DNA of 64,000 nt from an uncultured Corynebacterium sp. (lineage in GTDB: Bacteria; Actinomycetota; Actinomycetes; Mycobacteriales; Mycobacteriaceae): assembly GCF_943914615.1 (NCBI RefSeq), contig NZ_CALUCS010000011.1:1-64000 (forward strand), in the 5' to 3' direction. The position numbers and the translations under genes are program-made. Below the pieces are notes generated by a model, which saw only the letters and a list, made by a program, of their open reading frames with translations, searched no databases and was not told where the DNA came from. Shown piece by piece: positions 25,173 through 33,774 of this stretch; positions within the stretch are counted from its first letter, which is position 1; each line of letters starts with the position of its first letter.

Positions 25173-28100
25173 CGTTTTCCTCCAGCTGGGTAGACTCACG
25201 CAGCTGCAGCAGCTCGCTCAGCTCGTCATCGTCGAGGTTGGCGATCCACCCCTCGCCCGCCCCGACGATGTCACCGGCCAGCTCGCGTTTACTCATGATG
25301 ATGTCGTGGATTCTTTCGTCGATGGTGCCCTGCACCACCAGCTTATAAACCTCCACGGACTTGTTCTGGCCGATTCGATATGCCCGGTCCGTGGCTTGGT
25401 CCTCCACTGCAGGGTTCCACCAGCGGTCGATGTGGATCACCACCGAGGCTTCGGTCAGTGTGATGCCGGTGCCGCCCGCCCGCACCGAGAGGATCATGAT
25501 CGGCGGTCCGTCGGCGCTCTGGAAATCGCGGACCATCTGCGTGCGCTTCGCACGCGACAGTCCGCCGTGCAGCACCGGAACCTCTACGCCAAAGGTGCTC
25601 TGCAACTCCGGCGCCAGCATCTTGCCGAACGTTGGGAACTGCGTGAACATCAGTACCTTCTTCTCCTGCTCCAGCGCCTGGCTGGTGATCTCGAAGATGC
25701 GTTCGATCTTGGCCGAACGGTGCTTGCCATCGGCCAGAATGCCGGATCCATCGCCCGCGAAGTGTGCCGGGTGGTTGCAGATCTGCTTGATCTTCACCAG
25801 CGCGCCCAGGATGTTGGCGCGCCGCTTGCCGCCGGGTAGCTGCAGGCGCATCTCCATGTCTTTAATAAAGGACTCGTACAGCGCCGCCTGCTCCCTAGAC
25901 AATGGCACGCGTTCCACGATGTCCTGCTTCTCTGGCAAGTCCAGACCAATCGCCACATCGTCCTTCAATCGGCGCAGAATAAAGGGCTGCACCAGTCCGC
26001 GCAGCCGCCGTTTCGCCTCCTCGTCCCCGTAGCGCTCAATGGGGATGGCCAGACGGTTCTGGAAGGCTGCAGCGGAGCCGAAGATTCCGGGGTTCGCAAA
26101 GTCCATGATCGCGTAGAGGTCGCTCAACCGGTTTTCCACCGGCGTGCCCGTCAGCGCAATGTGCGTCTCTGCATTCAGCGAGCGCACCGCGCGGGACTGC
26201 TTCGTCGCTGGGTTCTTGATGGCCTGCGCCTCGTCGGCCACCACTCGCCCCCACTGAACCTGCTGGTAGCGCGCAGTGTTTCGGGCCACGCGCCCGTAGG
26301 TTGTCACCACCAGATCCGGCTTCTTTTGCTTATCCTCCAGCCCCTGAGACGTGGCGTCACCAAACTCCTCATCGGTGAGCAACCCCGAACCGTGATCAAC
26401 CAGCACCTCCAGGCTCGGCACGTGCAGCGCGGCTTCAGCCCGCCAGGCTTCCACGACGGTGGTGGGAGCAACCACCAGGGTGGGGCCTGCACAATCGTCG
26501 ACCTCGCGTTCCCAGGCCAACAGAGCGAGCACCTGCAGGGTCTTGCCTAGCCCCATGTCGTCGGCCAGAATCGCACCAATGCGGTGACGGTGCATCCAGG
26601 CCAGCCAGCTTAAACCGCGGCGTTGGTGGTCACGCAGGGTGGTCTGCACAGCATCGGGGGCTTCTACCGGCTCCGGCGGATCCACCTGCGCCTCGCCGTC
26701 GAGCAGTCGTTCCACCCAGCCGTCGGCCACTACGCGAAATTCGTGGTCGGAATCTACCGTTTCGCTGGCGCTCAACAGGTCGGCTTCCAGAATGTCGCGC
26801 ACGCTCACGGTGGCTTCCCCCACCGGCATGTCCTGTTCCTTGGTTACTTCCGCGAACCACTTGCGGGCGCTCGAGAGGGCCTCCTGGTCCAGGTAGACGT
26901 ACTCGCCGTTGATGCGCACGATCGACTCGGCAGCGTTCAACAGTTCCTGGCGGGTGGCCTCGTCCAGCGCTTCCTCGGCCCCATCGGCGCCGCTAGTTCC
27001 CGCGCCGCCGTCACCGCCCAGACTGACCTCCCAGGAGAAGCTCATCAGCTGATCCATGCCCAGCTTTCCCGACCCCGGCCCCTGCCCCACCGGAGTGGCC
27101 TTAGCCTTTACCCGCGGGCGCACCTTGCCCCACCCACGCGGAATCATCACGTTAAATCCGGCTTCGCGCAGCGCCTCCGCCCCGTGTTCTAGGAAGCTCG
27201 CTAGTTCGGTGATGTCCAGGTTCGTGCCGAGTGTTGGCTGTGCGCTCGGCAGCTCTTCTGGACGCCACCATTCCTGCCCCAGCTGATTCGCGCCGATATT
27301 TACCCACGCCAGCAGGTTTCGCACGTGCGGATTGAACTCCTGCCACACGTCCTCCACCCTGTAGAGGCTGCGGATAACCTGCTCCTTCAGCTCTTCGTTC
27401 ATGGCGGCTGGGTTCAACGGCTCGAAGGGACCGCCGTTCTGGGAATAGGCAATCTGCAGCCACCAGGTTGGCTCAGAATCGACTTGTTCCACTTCGGATG
27501 GTGTGGACAACAAGAACACCAGTTGCCCCGCCTGAACCTCGGCCTCGCGCCGCCACTGACTGAGGCTAGCCACGGTGCTGGCCCCACCCCGCCGAGTCGC
27601 CGTGCCCGTCGCCAGGGCGCGCACGAAGTCCGAGGTGAATTCGCTCAGCTCACGACGCAGGTGAGTCACCGCAATCCAGTGCGCAAACTCGTCGGCCATG
27701 CGATCCACCACGTCTGCGCCACCGTTGCGTGTCAGCACTCCGGGCACTCGCTCGCGAAACTGCTGCAGCACACGCATGTGGTCGCCTGCGGGCGCAAGAG
27801 TCCAGCGCGGGAACCACTGATCATCCACACGCTCCATCCGCACCATCACGCGCCCAGCCCGCACCGCTTCCTCAACAAATGCGCATAAATTCATAAGGAA
27901 TTTAAGTTCCGGCCCCAGGCCATCAATCAGCCCACGCTTATCGACAGCTCCAGTATCGATACTTTTATTCGCATACGCGCATAATTGCCCTATTAGCTGA
28001 ACAGATTCTTCGGGCGTTAAAGCCACCGCAGGTACCGGTAATTCCTTAACCCTTCCCCGAGGCGTAGACAGCCAGATCCCACCCCTATTGCGCCATGGCC

Positions 28101-28254
28101 TAGACCCCAGAATATCCATACAAACCGCAGGTAGATCGCCTGTTTCCAGCTCGTCGATATCAAGCACCACCCCGTGCCCCTGGACACGCTCTACCCACAA
28201 CCACAGCCCGCCCGACGTGGGTGCAACAACGTGCATCTGATGCGTGAATCCCAT
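25165..28254 (-). CDS. SNF2-family DEAD/DEAH helicase (HelZ-like)
   Basis: About 1029 residues from ATG at 28252-28254 (MGFTHQMHVVAP). The N-terminal half (about 1-500) is the bacterial SNF2-associated region. The ATPase has ILADDMGLGKTLQVLA (Walker A, near 565), VVADEAQAIKN (near 671), ALTGTPVENRLSDL, and in the second RecA domain SVRAGGTGITLTEASVV, HIDRWWNP and QATDRAYRIGQ. It should act as a DNA translocase. It begins the run SNF2, SWIM, SbcD, SbcC on one strand. The frame is open to 28404, but that part crosses the putP promoter region. Confidence 0.92.
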   Translation of the reverse strand: MGFTHQMHVVAPTSGGLWLWVERVQGHGVVLDIDELETGDLPAVCMDILGSRPWRNRGGIWLSTPRGRVKELPVPAVALTPEESVQLIGQLCAYANKSIDTGAVDKRGLIDGLGPELKFLMNLCAFVEEAVRAGRVMVRMERVDDQWFPRWTLAPAGDHMRVLQQFRERVPGVLTRNGGADVVDRMADEFAHWIAVTHLRRELSEFTSDFVRALATGTATRRGGASTVASLSQWRREAEVQAGQLVFLLSTPSEVEQVDSEPTWWLQIAYSQNGGPFEPLNPAAMNEELKEQVIRSLYRVEDVWQEFNPHVRNLLAWVNIGANQLGQEWWRPEELPSAQPTLGTNLDITELASFLEHGAEALREAGFNVMIPRGWGKVRPRVKAKATPVGQGPGSGKLGMDQLMSFSWEVSLGGDGGAGTSGADGAEEALDEATRQELLNAAESIVRINGEYVYLDQEALSSARKWFAEVTKEQDMPVGEATVSVRDILEADLLSASETVDSDHEFRVVADGWVERLLDGEAQVDPPEPVEAPDAVQTTLRDHQRRGLSWLAWMHRHRIGAILADDMGLGKTLQVLALLAWEREVDDCAGPTLVVAPTTVVEAWRAEAALHVPSLEVLVDHGSGLLTDEEFGDATSQGLEDKQKKPDLVVTTYGRVARNTARYQQVQWGRVVADEAQAIKNPATKQSRAVRSLNAETHIALTGTPVENRLSDLYAIMDFANPGIFGSAAAFQNRLAIPIERYGDEEAKRRLRGLVQPFILRRLKDDVAIGLDLPEKQDIVERVPLSREQAALYESFIKDMEMRLQLPGGKRRANILGALVKIKQICNHPAHFAGDGSGILADGKHRSAKIERIFEITSQALEQEKKVLMFTQFPTFGKMLAPELQSTFGVEVPVLHGGLSRAKRTQMVRDFQSADGPPIMILSVRAGGTGITLTEASVVIHIDRWWNPAVEDQATDRAYRIGQNKSVEVYKLVVQGTIDERIHDIIMSKRELAGDIVGAGEGWIANLDDDELSELLQLRESTQLEENDG

Positions 28255-28387
28255 GCTGGAAGTTTTACCACGTTCCCCGGACACCCTTCGCAACGTGAAC
28301 GTGTTCGCTAACGTGGATACCGAGTTGTGCGCGTCACACATGCGCGCGCCTTCTGTACTTCGGAGCACAGAGAGCCCGAAAGCTGAC

Positions 28388-28402
28388 GTATAGAACTTAT
28401 AC
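28388..28402. promoter_or_regulatory. Palindrome over the putP -10 region
   Basis: GTATA-GAACT-TATAC is a 15-bp inverted repeat containing TATAGA and overlapping TATACA, both possible -10 elements, about 25-40 bp before putP. It could be an operator; no regulator gene lies beside it. Confidence 0.35.
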
Positions 28403-28426
28403 ATTCAACTTGAGGAGATGATGTTT

Positions 28427-30007
28427 GTGGCTGACCAAACTTGGTTTGTCATAGCCATGGTGATCTATCTGATCGTCATGCTGCTGATTGGACTTTATAG
28501 TTTCAACCAGACCGACGAGTATGAGGACTACATGCTCGGCGGGCGAAACCTGCACCCCTTCGTCGCCGCATTGTCAGCCGGCGCGTCGGACATGTCCGGC
28601 TGGCTCCTCATGGGTCTACCTGGCGCGCTCTACATGCTTGGTTTCTCTGAGATGTGGATGGCCATCGGCCTGCTGATCGGTGCCGCAGTGAACTGGATCG
28701 TTACCGCACCGCGCCTCCGCTCCTACACTGAGGTGGCGAACAACTCGATCACGATCCCCTCCTTCTTGGAGAATCGCTTCAACGATCGCAGCCACTTCCT
28801 GCGCATCGCCGCCGGCATCATCATTCTGGTGTTCTTCACCTTCTACGTGTCTTCCGGCATGGTCGCCGGTGGCCGCTACTTCGAATCCACCTTCGAGGGC
28901 GACTACATGACCGGCATGATCATCATCGCCGCCGTCACCGTGGGCTACACCTTCATCGGTGGCTTCCTGGCGGTCTCCTTCACCGATACCGTCCAGGGCT
29001 GCATCATGTTCGTCTCCCTGCTGCTGGTGCCGGTCATGGCGCTGCTGCACATGGACGACCCGGGCGCTATCTGGACCTACCAGCTGGAAAACGCTTACGG
29101 CCTCGAGACCATTGAGCCGAACCCGGATTGGTTCTCCCTGTTCACCGGTGTCTCCTTCGTCACCATCATCTCCAACCTGGCGTGGGGCCTGGGCTACTTC
29201 GGCCAGCCGCACATCATCGTGCGCTTCATGGCGCTGCGCAGCCCGTCCGACGCTCGTGCAGGTATGCGTTACGGCGTTGGCTGGATGTTCCTGTGCCTGG
29301 TCGGCACCGTCATGGTCGCCATCATCGGCCCGGCATTCTTCGGCATGGATCCGTCCATCGCCATCACTGACCAGGAAAACTTTGAGACCATCTTCTTGGA
29401 CATGGGTCGCATCCTGTTCCACCCGCTGATCGCTGGCCTGATCCTGACCGCAGTTCTGGCGGCGATCATGTCCACCATTTCTTCTCAGCTGCTGGTTGTT
29501 TCCTCCGCGCTGATCGAGGACATCTACAACGGCCTGATCAACAAGAACGCATCCGACCAGTCCCTGAAGAACCTCTCCCGCATCTCCGTGCTGGTGGTCG
29601 CTATCTTCGCCGGCGTGATTGCTCTTAACCCGGAGTCCGGCATTCTTGGCCTGGTCGAGTTCGCCTGGGCTGGCTTCGGCGCCTCCTTCGGCCCGGTTAT
29701 CCTGGCTTCGCTGTACTGGCGCCGACTCAATGGCGCAGGCGCCGCCGCTGGTCTGGTTACGGGCGCAATTGTCGCCTTCATCTGGGGTGGCCTGCCGCAG
29801 TTCGGCGTTATGGATAAGCCGTTCGAACTATACGAGATGATCCCGGGCGTGGCTCTGAACGTCATCGTCATGGTCACCGTCACGCTGCTGACCAAGGCTC
29901 CGTCCAAGGAGATCACCGATACCTTCGACGAGGCAGCCAAGCTCTCTAAGGTGGCCATCAAGAAGGACATCGACTTCGAGGAAGCCGCAGAGGTAACCGC
30001 CAAGTAG
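28427..30007 (+). CDS. putP: Sodium/proline symporter
   Basis: 526 residues, 12-13 membrane helices of the solute:sodium symporter family. It shows the N-terminal YSFNQTDEYEDYMLGGRNL and SAGASDMSGWLLMGLPGA, the helix-2 segment typical of PutP (proline and Na+ binding). It imports proline with Na+. The start is ambiguous: GAGGAG (28412-28417) lies 9 nt before GTG at 28427 but touches ATG at 28418, so I prefer GTG; 28418 adds three residues. It is divergent from the SNF2 gene. No putA is near. Confidence 0.93.
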   Translation: MADQTWFVIAMVIYLIVMLLIGLYSFNQTDEYEDYMLGGRNLHPFVAALSAGASDMSGWLLMGLPGALYMLGFSEMWMAIGLLIGAAVNWIVTAPRLRSYTEVANNSITIPSFLENRFNDRSHFLRIAAGIIILVFFTFYVSSGMVAGGRYFESTFEGDYMTGMIIIAAVTVGYTFIGGFLAVSFTDTVQGCIMFVSLLLVPVMALLHMDDPGAIWTYQLENAYGLETIEPNPDWFSLFTGVSFVTIISNLAWGLGYFGQPHIIVRFMALRSPSDARAGMRYGVGWMFLCLVGTVMVAIIGPAFFGMDPSIAITDQENFETIFLDMGRILFHPLIAGLILTAVLAAIMSTISSQLLVVSSALIEDIYNGLINKNASDQSLKNLSRISVLVVAIFAGVIALNPESGILGLVEFAWAGFGASFGPVILASLYWRRLNGAGAAAGLVTGAIVAFIWGGLPQFGVMDKPFELYEMIPGVALNVIVMVTVTLLTKAPSKEITDTFDEAAKLSKVAIKKDIDFEEAAEVTAK

Positions 30008-30036
30008 CTCAACCGCTTTCTTGAGCGAACCTTTCT

Positions 30037-30074
30037 AGCGCCGCTGCAGTCTAAGACTGTATGCGGCGCTTTTT
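30037..30074 (+). terminator. Rho-independent terminator of putP
   Basis: AGCGCCGC (30037-30044) pairs with GCGGCGCT (30063-30070), with an inner stem CAGTC/GACTG, followed by TTTTT. It starts 30 bp after the putP stop and contains the ATG (30061) of the next gene. Confidence 0.85.
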
Positions 30075-30714
30075 CCTGTCTCAGCCCTTCACCATCTATT
30101 GCCTGTTCCTGGTTGTTGTGGCCTGTGCAGTTTCTTGGGTAACGACGCCACATCGTCACCAACCGCAGGATCAACGAACAGTTAGGGAGTACCTGCAGCG
30201 CATTCACCAGATCCCCGCCCGACCACGGGTGCTGGGGTACTCCCGGACCCGCTTCGGCGACGGTTGGGGAACGCAGGTCACCGAACTCGGTGTGTGCGAT
30301 ACCCGGCACCTGCTGCTGGTACAGACTTTCGGGGGTTCTGCTGGTGGGTGCGCCAGCGACAACGGGAGCGGGCCCCTGAGGGAACGAGGGGGCGTCGATC
30401 CCTATACACATCACCCCATGGACCGCCACAGCGTAGACATAGACCACATCGTCCCGCTGGCGGCCGCGTGGGACTTGGGGGCTTATGCGTGGCCGGAGGC
30501 TACGAGGCGGGATTTTGCAAACGACACGCAGCGGAATTTACTGGTGACGGCGTCTGAAGTGAACCGGGAGAAGTCCGATTCCACATTGAGCGAATGGCTG
30601 CCCCCAGTAGACAGCTGCAACTACTGCGCGCGCTTTGTACGGGCAGTCGGTGACTATGGCTTAGCGCTGCCGGCAGCAGACGCACAGGCGGCACAGAAAG
30701 CCTGCGACCTGTAG
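30061..30714 (+). CDS. Secreted HNH-type nuclease domain protein (DUF1524-like)
   Basis: 217 residues. An N-terminal hydrophobic segment (about 8-28) suggests export or membrane anchoring. The C-terminal half contains DIDHIVPLAAAWDLGA (about 126-141), then NDTQRNLLVTASEVNREK and DSTLSEWLPP, the ββα-metal (HNH/DUF1524) pattern of secreted actinobacterial endonucleases. The substrate is presumably nucleic acid. The ATG lies inside the 3' arm of the putP terminator and has no Shine-Dalgarno; no other in-frame start precedes the hydrophobic segment. Confidence 0.75.
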   Translation: MRRFFLSQPFTIYCLFLVVVACAVSWVTTPHRHQPQDQRTVREYLQRIHQIPARPRVLGYSRTRFGDGWGTQVTELGVCDTRHLLLVQTFGGSAGGCASDNGSGPLRERGGVDPYTHHPMDRHSVDIDHIVPLAAAWDLGAYAWPEATRRDFANDTQRNLLVTASEVNREKSDSTLSEWLPPVDSCNYCARFVRAVGDYGLALPAADAQAAQKACDL

Positions 30715-30769
30715 GGCGCGCGGTATTCAAAGGTGACAGATCCCCTGTTCATCTGTGAGGATAGAGGAC

Positions 30770-31255
30770 ATGTCTACTTTTATTATCGCGCTTCACGTCC
30801 TGGCGGCGATCCTGCTGATCGGCCCCGTTGCTATCGCTTCTTCCATGTACGCTCCCCAGTTCCGCAAGGCACAGTCCGGTGACCCGGCTGCTATCGGTGC
30901 CCTGCGACTGGTACACCGCATCACCCGTTCCTACGGATTCGTATCTCTGCTGGTACCGGTACTGGGTCTCATCGCATTCTTCGTCGTTGAGGGCGCGATG
31001 AAGAACACCGCACTGCACTTCGCTCTGCTGCTGGCCATCGCTGCTTGGGGTGTTCTGATCGCTCTGGTTATCCCCCGTCAGCGCCAGGGCCTGGTAGCGC
31101 TGAACGCTGTAGAGGCCGGTGACGCTCCAGCTTCCGAGGCAGAGGCTGCCAAGGCTGCTGACGCAGACACCTCCAAGATCCCGGGGCAGGCGGCAATGTT
31201 CGCGGGCATCTTTAACCTGCTGTGGCTGGTTACTGCGATCCTGATGTTCGTCTAG
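30770..31255 (+). CDS. Small integral membrane protein, unknown function
   Basis: 161 residues with four hydrophobic helices: FIIALHVLAAILLIGPVAIA at the N-terminus, two central ones (VSLLVPVLGLIAF; ALHFALLLAIAAWGVLIAL) and a last one at the C-terminus. An Ala/Glu-rich loop (about 119-134) separates helices 3 and 4. The first helix with its HVLAA motif recalls DUF2269-type proteins, but this is weak. I chose ATG at 30770 with GAGGAT and GAGGAC upstream. A strong bidirectional terminator follows at 31302. Confidence 0.75.
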   Translation: MSTFIIALHVLAAILLIGPVAIASSMYAPQFRKAQSGDPAAIGALRLVHRITRSYGFVSLLVPVLGLIAFFVVEGAMKNTALHFALLLAIAAWGVLIALVIPRQRQGLVALNAVEAGDAPASEAEAAKAADADTSKIPGQAAMFAGIFNLLWLVTAILMFV

Positions 31256-31301
31256 AACCCAAGCTTTCATTAAAACCTGCGGATAAGGCCGCGGGTACAC
31301 G

Positions 31302-31335
31302 AAAAACGCACCCCGGGGGCCCGGGGTGCGTTTTT
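31302..31335. terminator. Bidirectional terminator
   Basis: AAAAACGCACCCCGGG and CCCGGGGTGCGTTTTT form a near-perfect GC-rich hairpin with A- and T-runs on both sides. It ends the plus-strand membrane gene and could also stop transcription arriving from deaD on the minus strand. Confidence 0.9.
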
Positions 31336-31340
31336 ATGGA

Positions 31341-31377
31341 TTAATAGACAAAAGTGCGGGTTAATAGACAAAAAGTG
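31341..31377. repeat. Two phased direct repeats
   Basis: TTAATAGACAAAAGTG (31341-31356) recurs as TTAATAGACAAAAAGTG (31361-31377), start to start exactly 20 bp, i.e. about two helical turns. Such spacing suggests paired protein-binding sites, for example for a transposase or regulator. No promoter is apparent here. Confidence 0.7.
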
Positions 31378-31383
31378 TGTCCG

Positions 31384-31430
31384 CCCGGCGTGTAGCCGGG
31401 TCGGCCCTTTATCCTCAGCGGGCAAAGGGC
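31384..31430. repeat. Two adjacent small hairpins
   Basis: CCCGGC/GCCGGG (31384-31389 with 31395-31400) and GCCCTTT/AAAGGGC (31404-31410 with 31424-31430) form two neighbouring stem-loops just left of the 22-bp inverted repeat. They are in a non-coding stretch downstream of deaD and of the membrane gene. Confidence 0.5.
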
Positions 31431-31432
31431 GG

Positions 31433-31554
31433 ATGTCGTTAGAACGAGAATACGTAAATGAACGACAGTCTCATTAACGAGAACGCGCAGGTCAGAGCGT
31501 TGCAGAATTATGCTGTCCCTCGACCGTACGTCCGTATTCTCGTTCTAACGACAT
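31433..31554. mobile_element. Candidate miniature inverted-repeat element
   Basis: A perfect 22-bp inverted repeat (31433-31454 and 31533-31554) flanks 78 bp of non-coding DNA. Starting one base inside, the arms begin TGTCGTT and end AACGACA. Inside, AACGAGAA occurs again at 31476-31483 (first copy 31443-31450), inverted once at 31537-31544, and AACGACA recurs at 31461-31467. The repeated, mixed-orientation subsites recall transposase-binding ends. No ORF and no target-site duplication is visible (flanking bases differ), so mobility is inferred. An RNA structure is the alternative. Confidence 0.45.
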
Positions 31555-31569
31555 TTGACCGCTTAGGGT

Positions 31570-33684
31570 CTAGCGGCGACCTCCACGGTGCCCGCGGTCT
31601 GACTTGAAACCGCGTCCGCCACGATCATCTCGGCGGTTGCGCCCGCCACGGCCACCGTGACCGCCACGTCCGCCACGATCATCGCGCTCGTCGAAGCGGT
31701 TGCGTCCGCCACGATCTCCGCGTCCGCCACGGCCACCACGATCCCCGCGGTCATTGCGGTGCTGGCGCTTGTGGCTGCCAGGGCGGCCAGCCGGCGCACC
31801 CGGATCCGGCTCAATGTTGATCAGCTGGCCAGACACGCGGGTCTGATCCAGCGCGTGGAAAACCTCCATCGGCAGATCCGCCGGCAGCTCCACCAGGGAA
31901 TGCTCCGCGAAGATGCTGATGCGACCGAAGTCCCGGGAGTTCATGCCACCCTCGTTGGCCAGGGCGCCGACGATGGCACCCGGGCGCACACGCTGACGGT
32001 GGCCCACCGACAGGCGGTACACCGCCAGCTCCTTGCCGTTGCGGTCGGTGATGCGCGGAGCTTCCTTATTGAAGCGCTCGTCGAAGGGCTTGTATGCTCC
32101 GCCGCCGCTGCGATTGTCATCGCCATAGCGATCGCGGCGGCGCGGGCGCTCCTCCTTCGGCTTCTCCTTCATCAGGAAGTCCTCGCCGGCCTGCAGCTGA
32201 GCTGCCAGAGCCGCCGCAATGTCCGCCAGCTCCACCTCGTTGGACTCCGCGTACTCCTTCACCAGGTCGCGGAAGATACCGATCTGCGGATCCGCCAGAG
32301 ACTCCGTCAGGCTGTCGCGGAACTTCTCCTTGCGAGCCTCGTTCACCGCGTCCACGGTCGGCAGCTCGATCTCGTTCAACCGAGACTTGGTTGCCCTTTC
32401 GATGGCCTTCAGCAGGCGGCGCTCACGGGGCGTCACGAACAAAATAGCGCGCCCCTTACGACCTGCACGGCCCGTGCGGCCAATGCGGTGCACATAGGAC
32501 TCGGTATCGTGCGGAATGTCGTAGTTGAACACGTGGGTGATGCGGTCGACATCCAGACCACGGGCGGCAACGTCGGTGGCCACGAGGATGTCCAGGCGGC
32601 CATCCTTCAACTGATCCACGGTGCGCTCACGCAAGTTCTGCGGAATATCGCCATTGATGGCGGCCGCGTTGAAACCACGGGCACGCAGGCGCTCCGCCAG
32701 CTCCTCGGTCTCGTTCTTCGTGCGCACGAACATGATCATGGCCTCGAACTCAGTAACTTCGAGGATGCGAGTCAGCGCGTCCAGCTTGTCGCGGTGGCTG
32801 ACCAGCAGATAATCCTGCTCGATGTTTTCGCTGGTCCGCTGGGTAGCCTTAACCGTGATTTCCTGCGGATCGTTCAGGTACTGCTTCGACAGGCGGCGAA
32901 TGCCGGAGGGCATCGTCGCAGAAAACAGGGCAACCTGCTTCTCACTGGGGGTATCCTCCAGGATGCGCTCGACATCCTCCTGGAAGCCCATGTTCAGCAT
33001 TTCATCTGCCTCGTCGAGCACCATGAAACGCAGCTCGGAAATATCCAGGCTGCCCTTCTCCAGGTGGTCGATCACGCGGCCGGGCGTACCGACCACAATG
33101 TGCGCACCCCGGCGCAGGCCGGACAGCTGCACGCCATAGGCCTGCCCGCCGTAGATCGGCAACACATGAATGCCGCCCACGTGCTCAGAGAAGGATTGGA
33201 AGCTCTCGGCAACCTGCAATGCAAGCTCGCGCGTCGGTGCCAATACGAGGGCTTGGGGGTGACGCTTCGACACGTCAATGCGCGACAGAATAGGCAACGC
33301 AAACGCGGCCGTCTTACCGGTACCGGTCTGTGCGAGGCCAACCACGTCGTGGCCTTCCATGAGCACCGGAATGGTTTCTGCCTGGATTGGGGAAGGTACT
33401 TCGAAGCCGACCTTCTTGACTGCAGCTAGTACATTTTCGGGCAATCCCAGCCCGTCGAAAGAGGGCTGCTGCTCTTCGCTCTGTTGGTTGTCTTTTTCTG
33501 GAACTTTCGCTTCGGCGTTCTCAGACTCCACTGCCTCATTAGTCACATCTCGTGGCTCGTGCTTTTCCACGGCAGAATCCTGGGAAGAATTCTCCGTGAG
33601 GCCACCCTGCAGTTCATTCTGAGATACCGACTCGTCATTAACCGGCTGGTTTACGTCGCCGGTGACGTTTTCAGTATCACTCAT
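31570..33684 (-). CDS. deaD: DEAD-box ATP-dependent RNA helicase
   Basis: 704 residues. An acidic, Gln/Asn/Glu-rich N-terminal tail (about 1-70) precedes the helicase core: the Q motif FDGLGLPENVLAAV, AQTGTGKTAAF, PTRELALQ, VLDEADEML, FSATMPSG, ATDVAARGLD and HRIGRTGR. Then come a DbpA-like RNA-binding domain (near 535-620) and an Arg/Gly-rich tail of RGG repeats. The order matches CsdA/DeaD, which remodels rRNA and mRNA and is often cold-induced. TAGGCT lies 9 nt before the ATG, suggesting a leaderless mRNA. Confidence 0.93.
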   Translation of the reverse strand: MSDTENVTGDVNQPVNDESVSQNELQGGLTENSSQDSAVEKHEPRDVTNEAVESENAEAKVPEKDNQQSEEQQPSFDGLGLPENVLAAVKKVGFEVPSPIQAETIPVLMEGHDVVGLAQTGTGKTAAFALPILSRIDVSKRHPQALVLAPTRELALQVAESFQSFSEHVGGIHVLPIYGGQAYGVQLSGLRRGAHIVVGTPGRVIDHLEKGSLDISELRFMVLDEADEMLNMGFQEDVERILEDTPSEKQVALFSATMPSGIRRLSKQYLNDPQEITVKATQRTSENIEQDYLLVSHRDKLDALTRILEVTEFEAMIMFVRTKNETEELAERLRARGFNAAAINGDIPQNLRERTVDQLKDGRLDILVATDVAARGLDVDRITHVFNYDIPHDTESYVHRIGRTGRAGRKGRAILFVTPRERRLLKAIERATKSRLNEIELPTVDAVNEARKEKFRDSLTESLADPQIGIFRDLVKEYAESNEVELADIAAALAAQLQAGEDFLMKEKPKEERPRRRDRYGDDNRSGGGAYKPFDERFNKEAPRITDRNGKELAVYRLSVGHRQRVRPGAIVGALANEGGMNSRDFGRISIFAEHSLVELPADLPMEVFHALDQTRVSGQLINIEPDPGAPAGRPGSHKRQHRNDRGDRGGRGGRGDRGGRNRFDERDDRGGRGGHGGRGGRNRRDDRGGRGFKSDRGHRGGRR

Positions 33685-33693
33685 CGTTGCCCA

Positions 33694-33699
33694 AGCCTA
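33694..33699 (-). promoter_or_regulatory. -10 hexamer TAGGCT, leaderless deaD
   Basis: On the minus strand TAGGCT ends 9 nt before the ATG at 33684; there is no purine-rich Shine-Dalgarno at normal spacing. Confidence 0.45.
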
Positions 33700-33774
33700 C
33701 GCTGCCTTGACCGATAAAGCGATTCATGGAAATGCCCGGACAATCCCCGGGGGTCTCGTCGCCGACAGCGCAAG

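Noticed and set aside
28330..28350. GlxR/CRP-like site (GTGCGCGTCACA) near the SNF2-putP promoter region
   Set aside because: Only the right half fits TGTGA-N6-TCACA; the left half mismatches at three of five positions.
31657..33429. 590-codon antisense ORF opposite deaD
   Set aside because: Shadow of the helicase gene; no start signal and no family motif.
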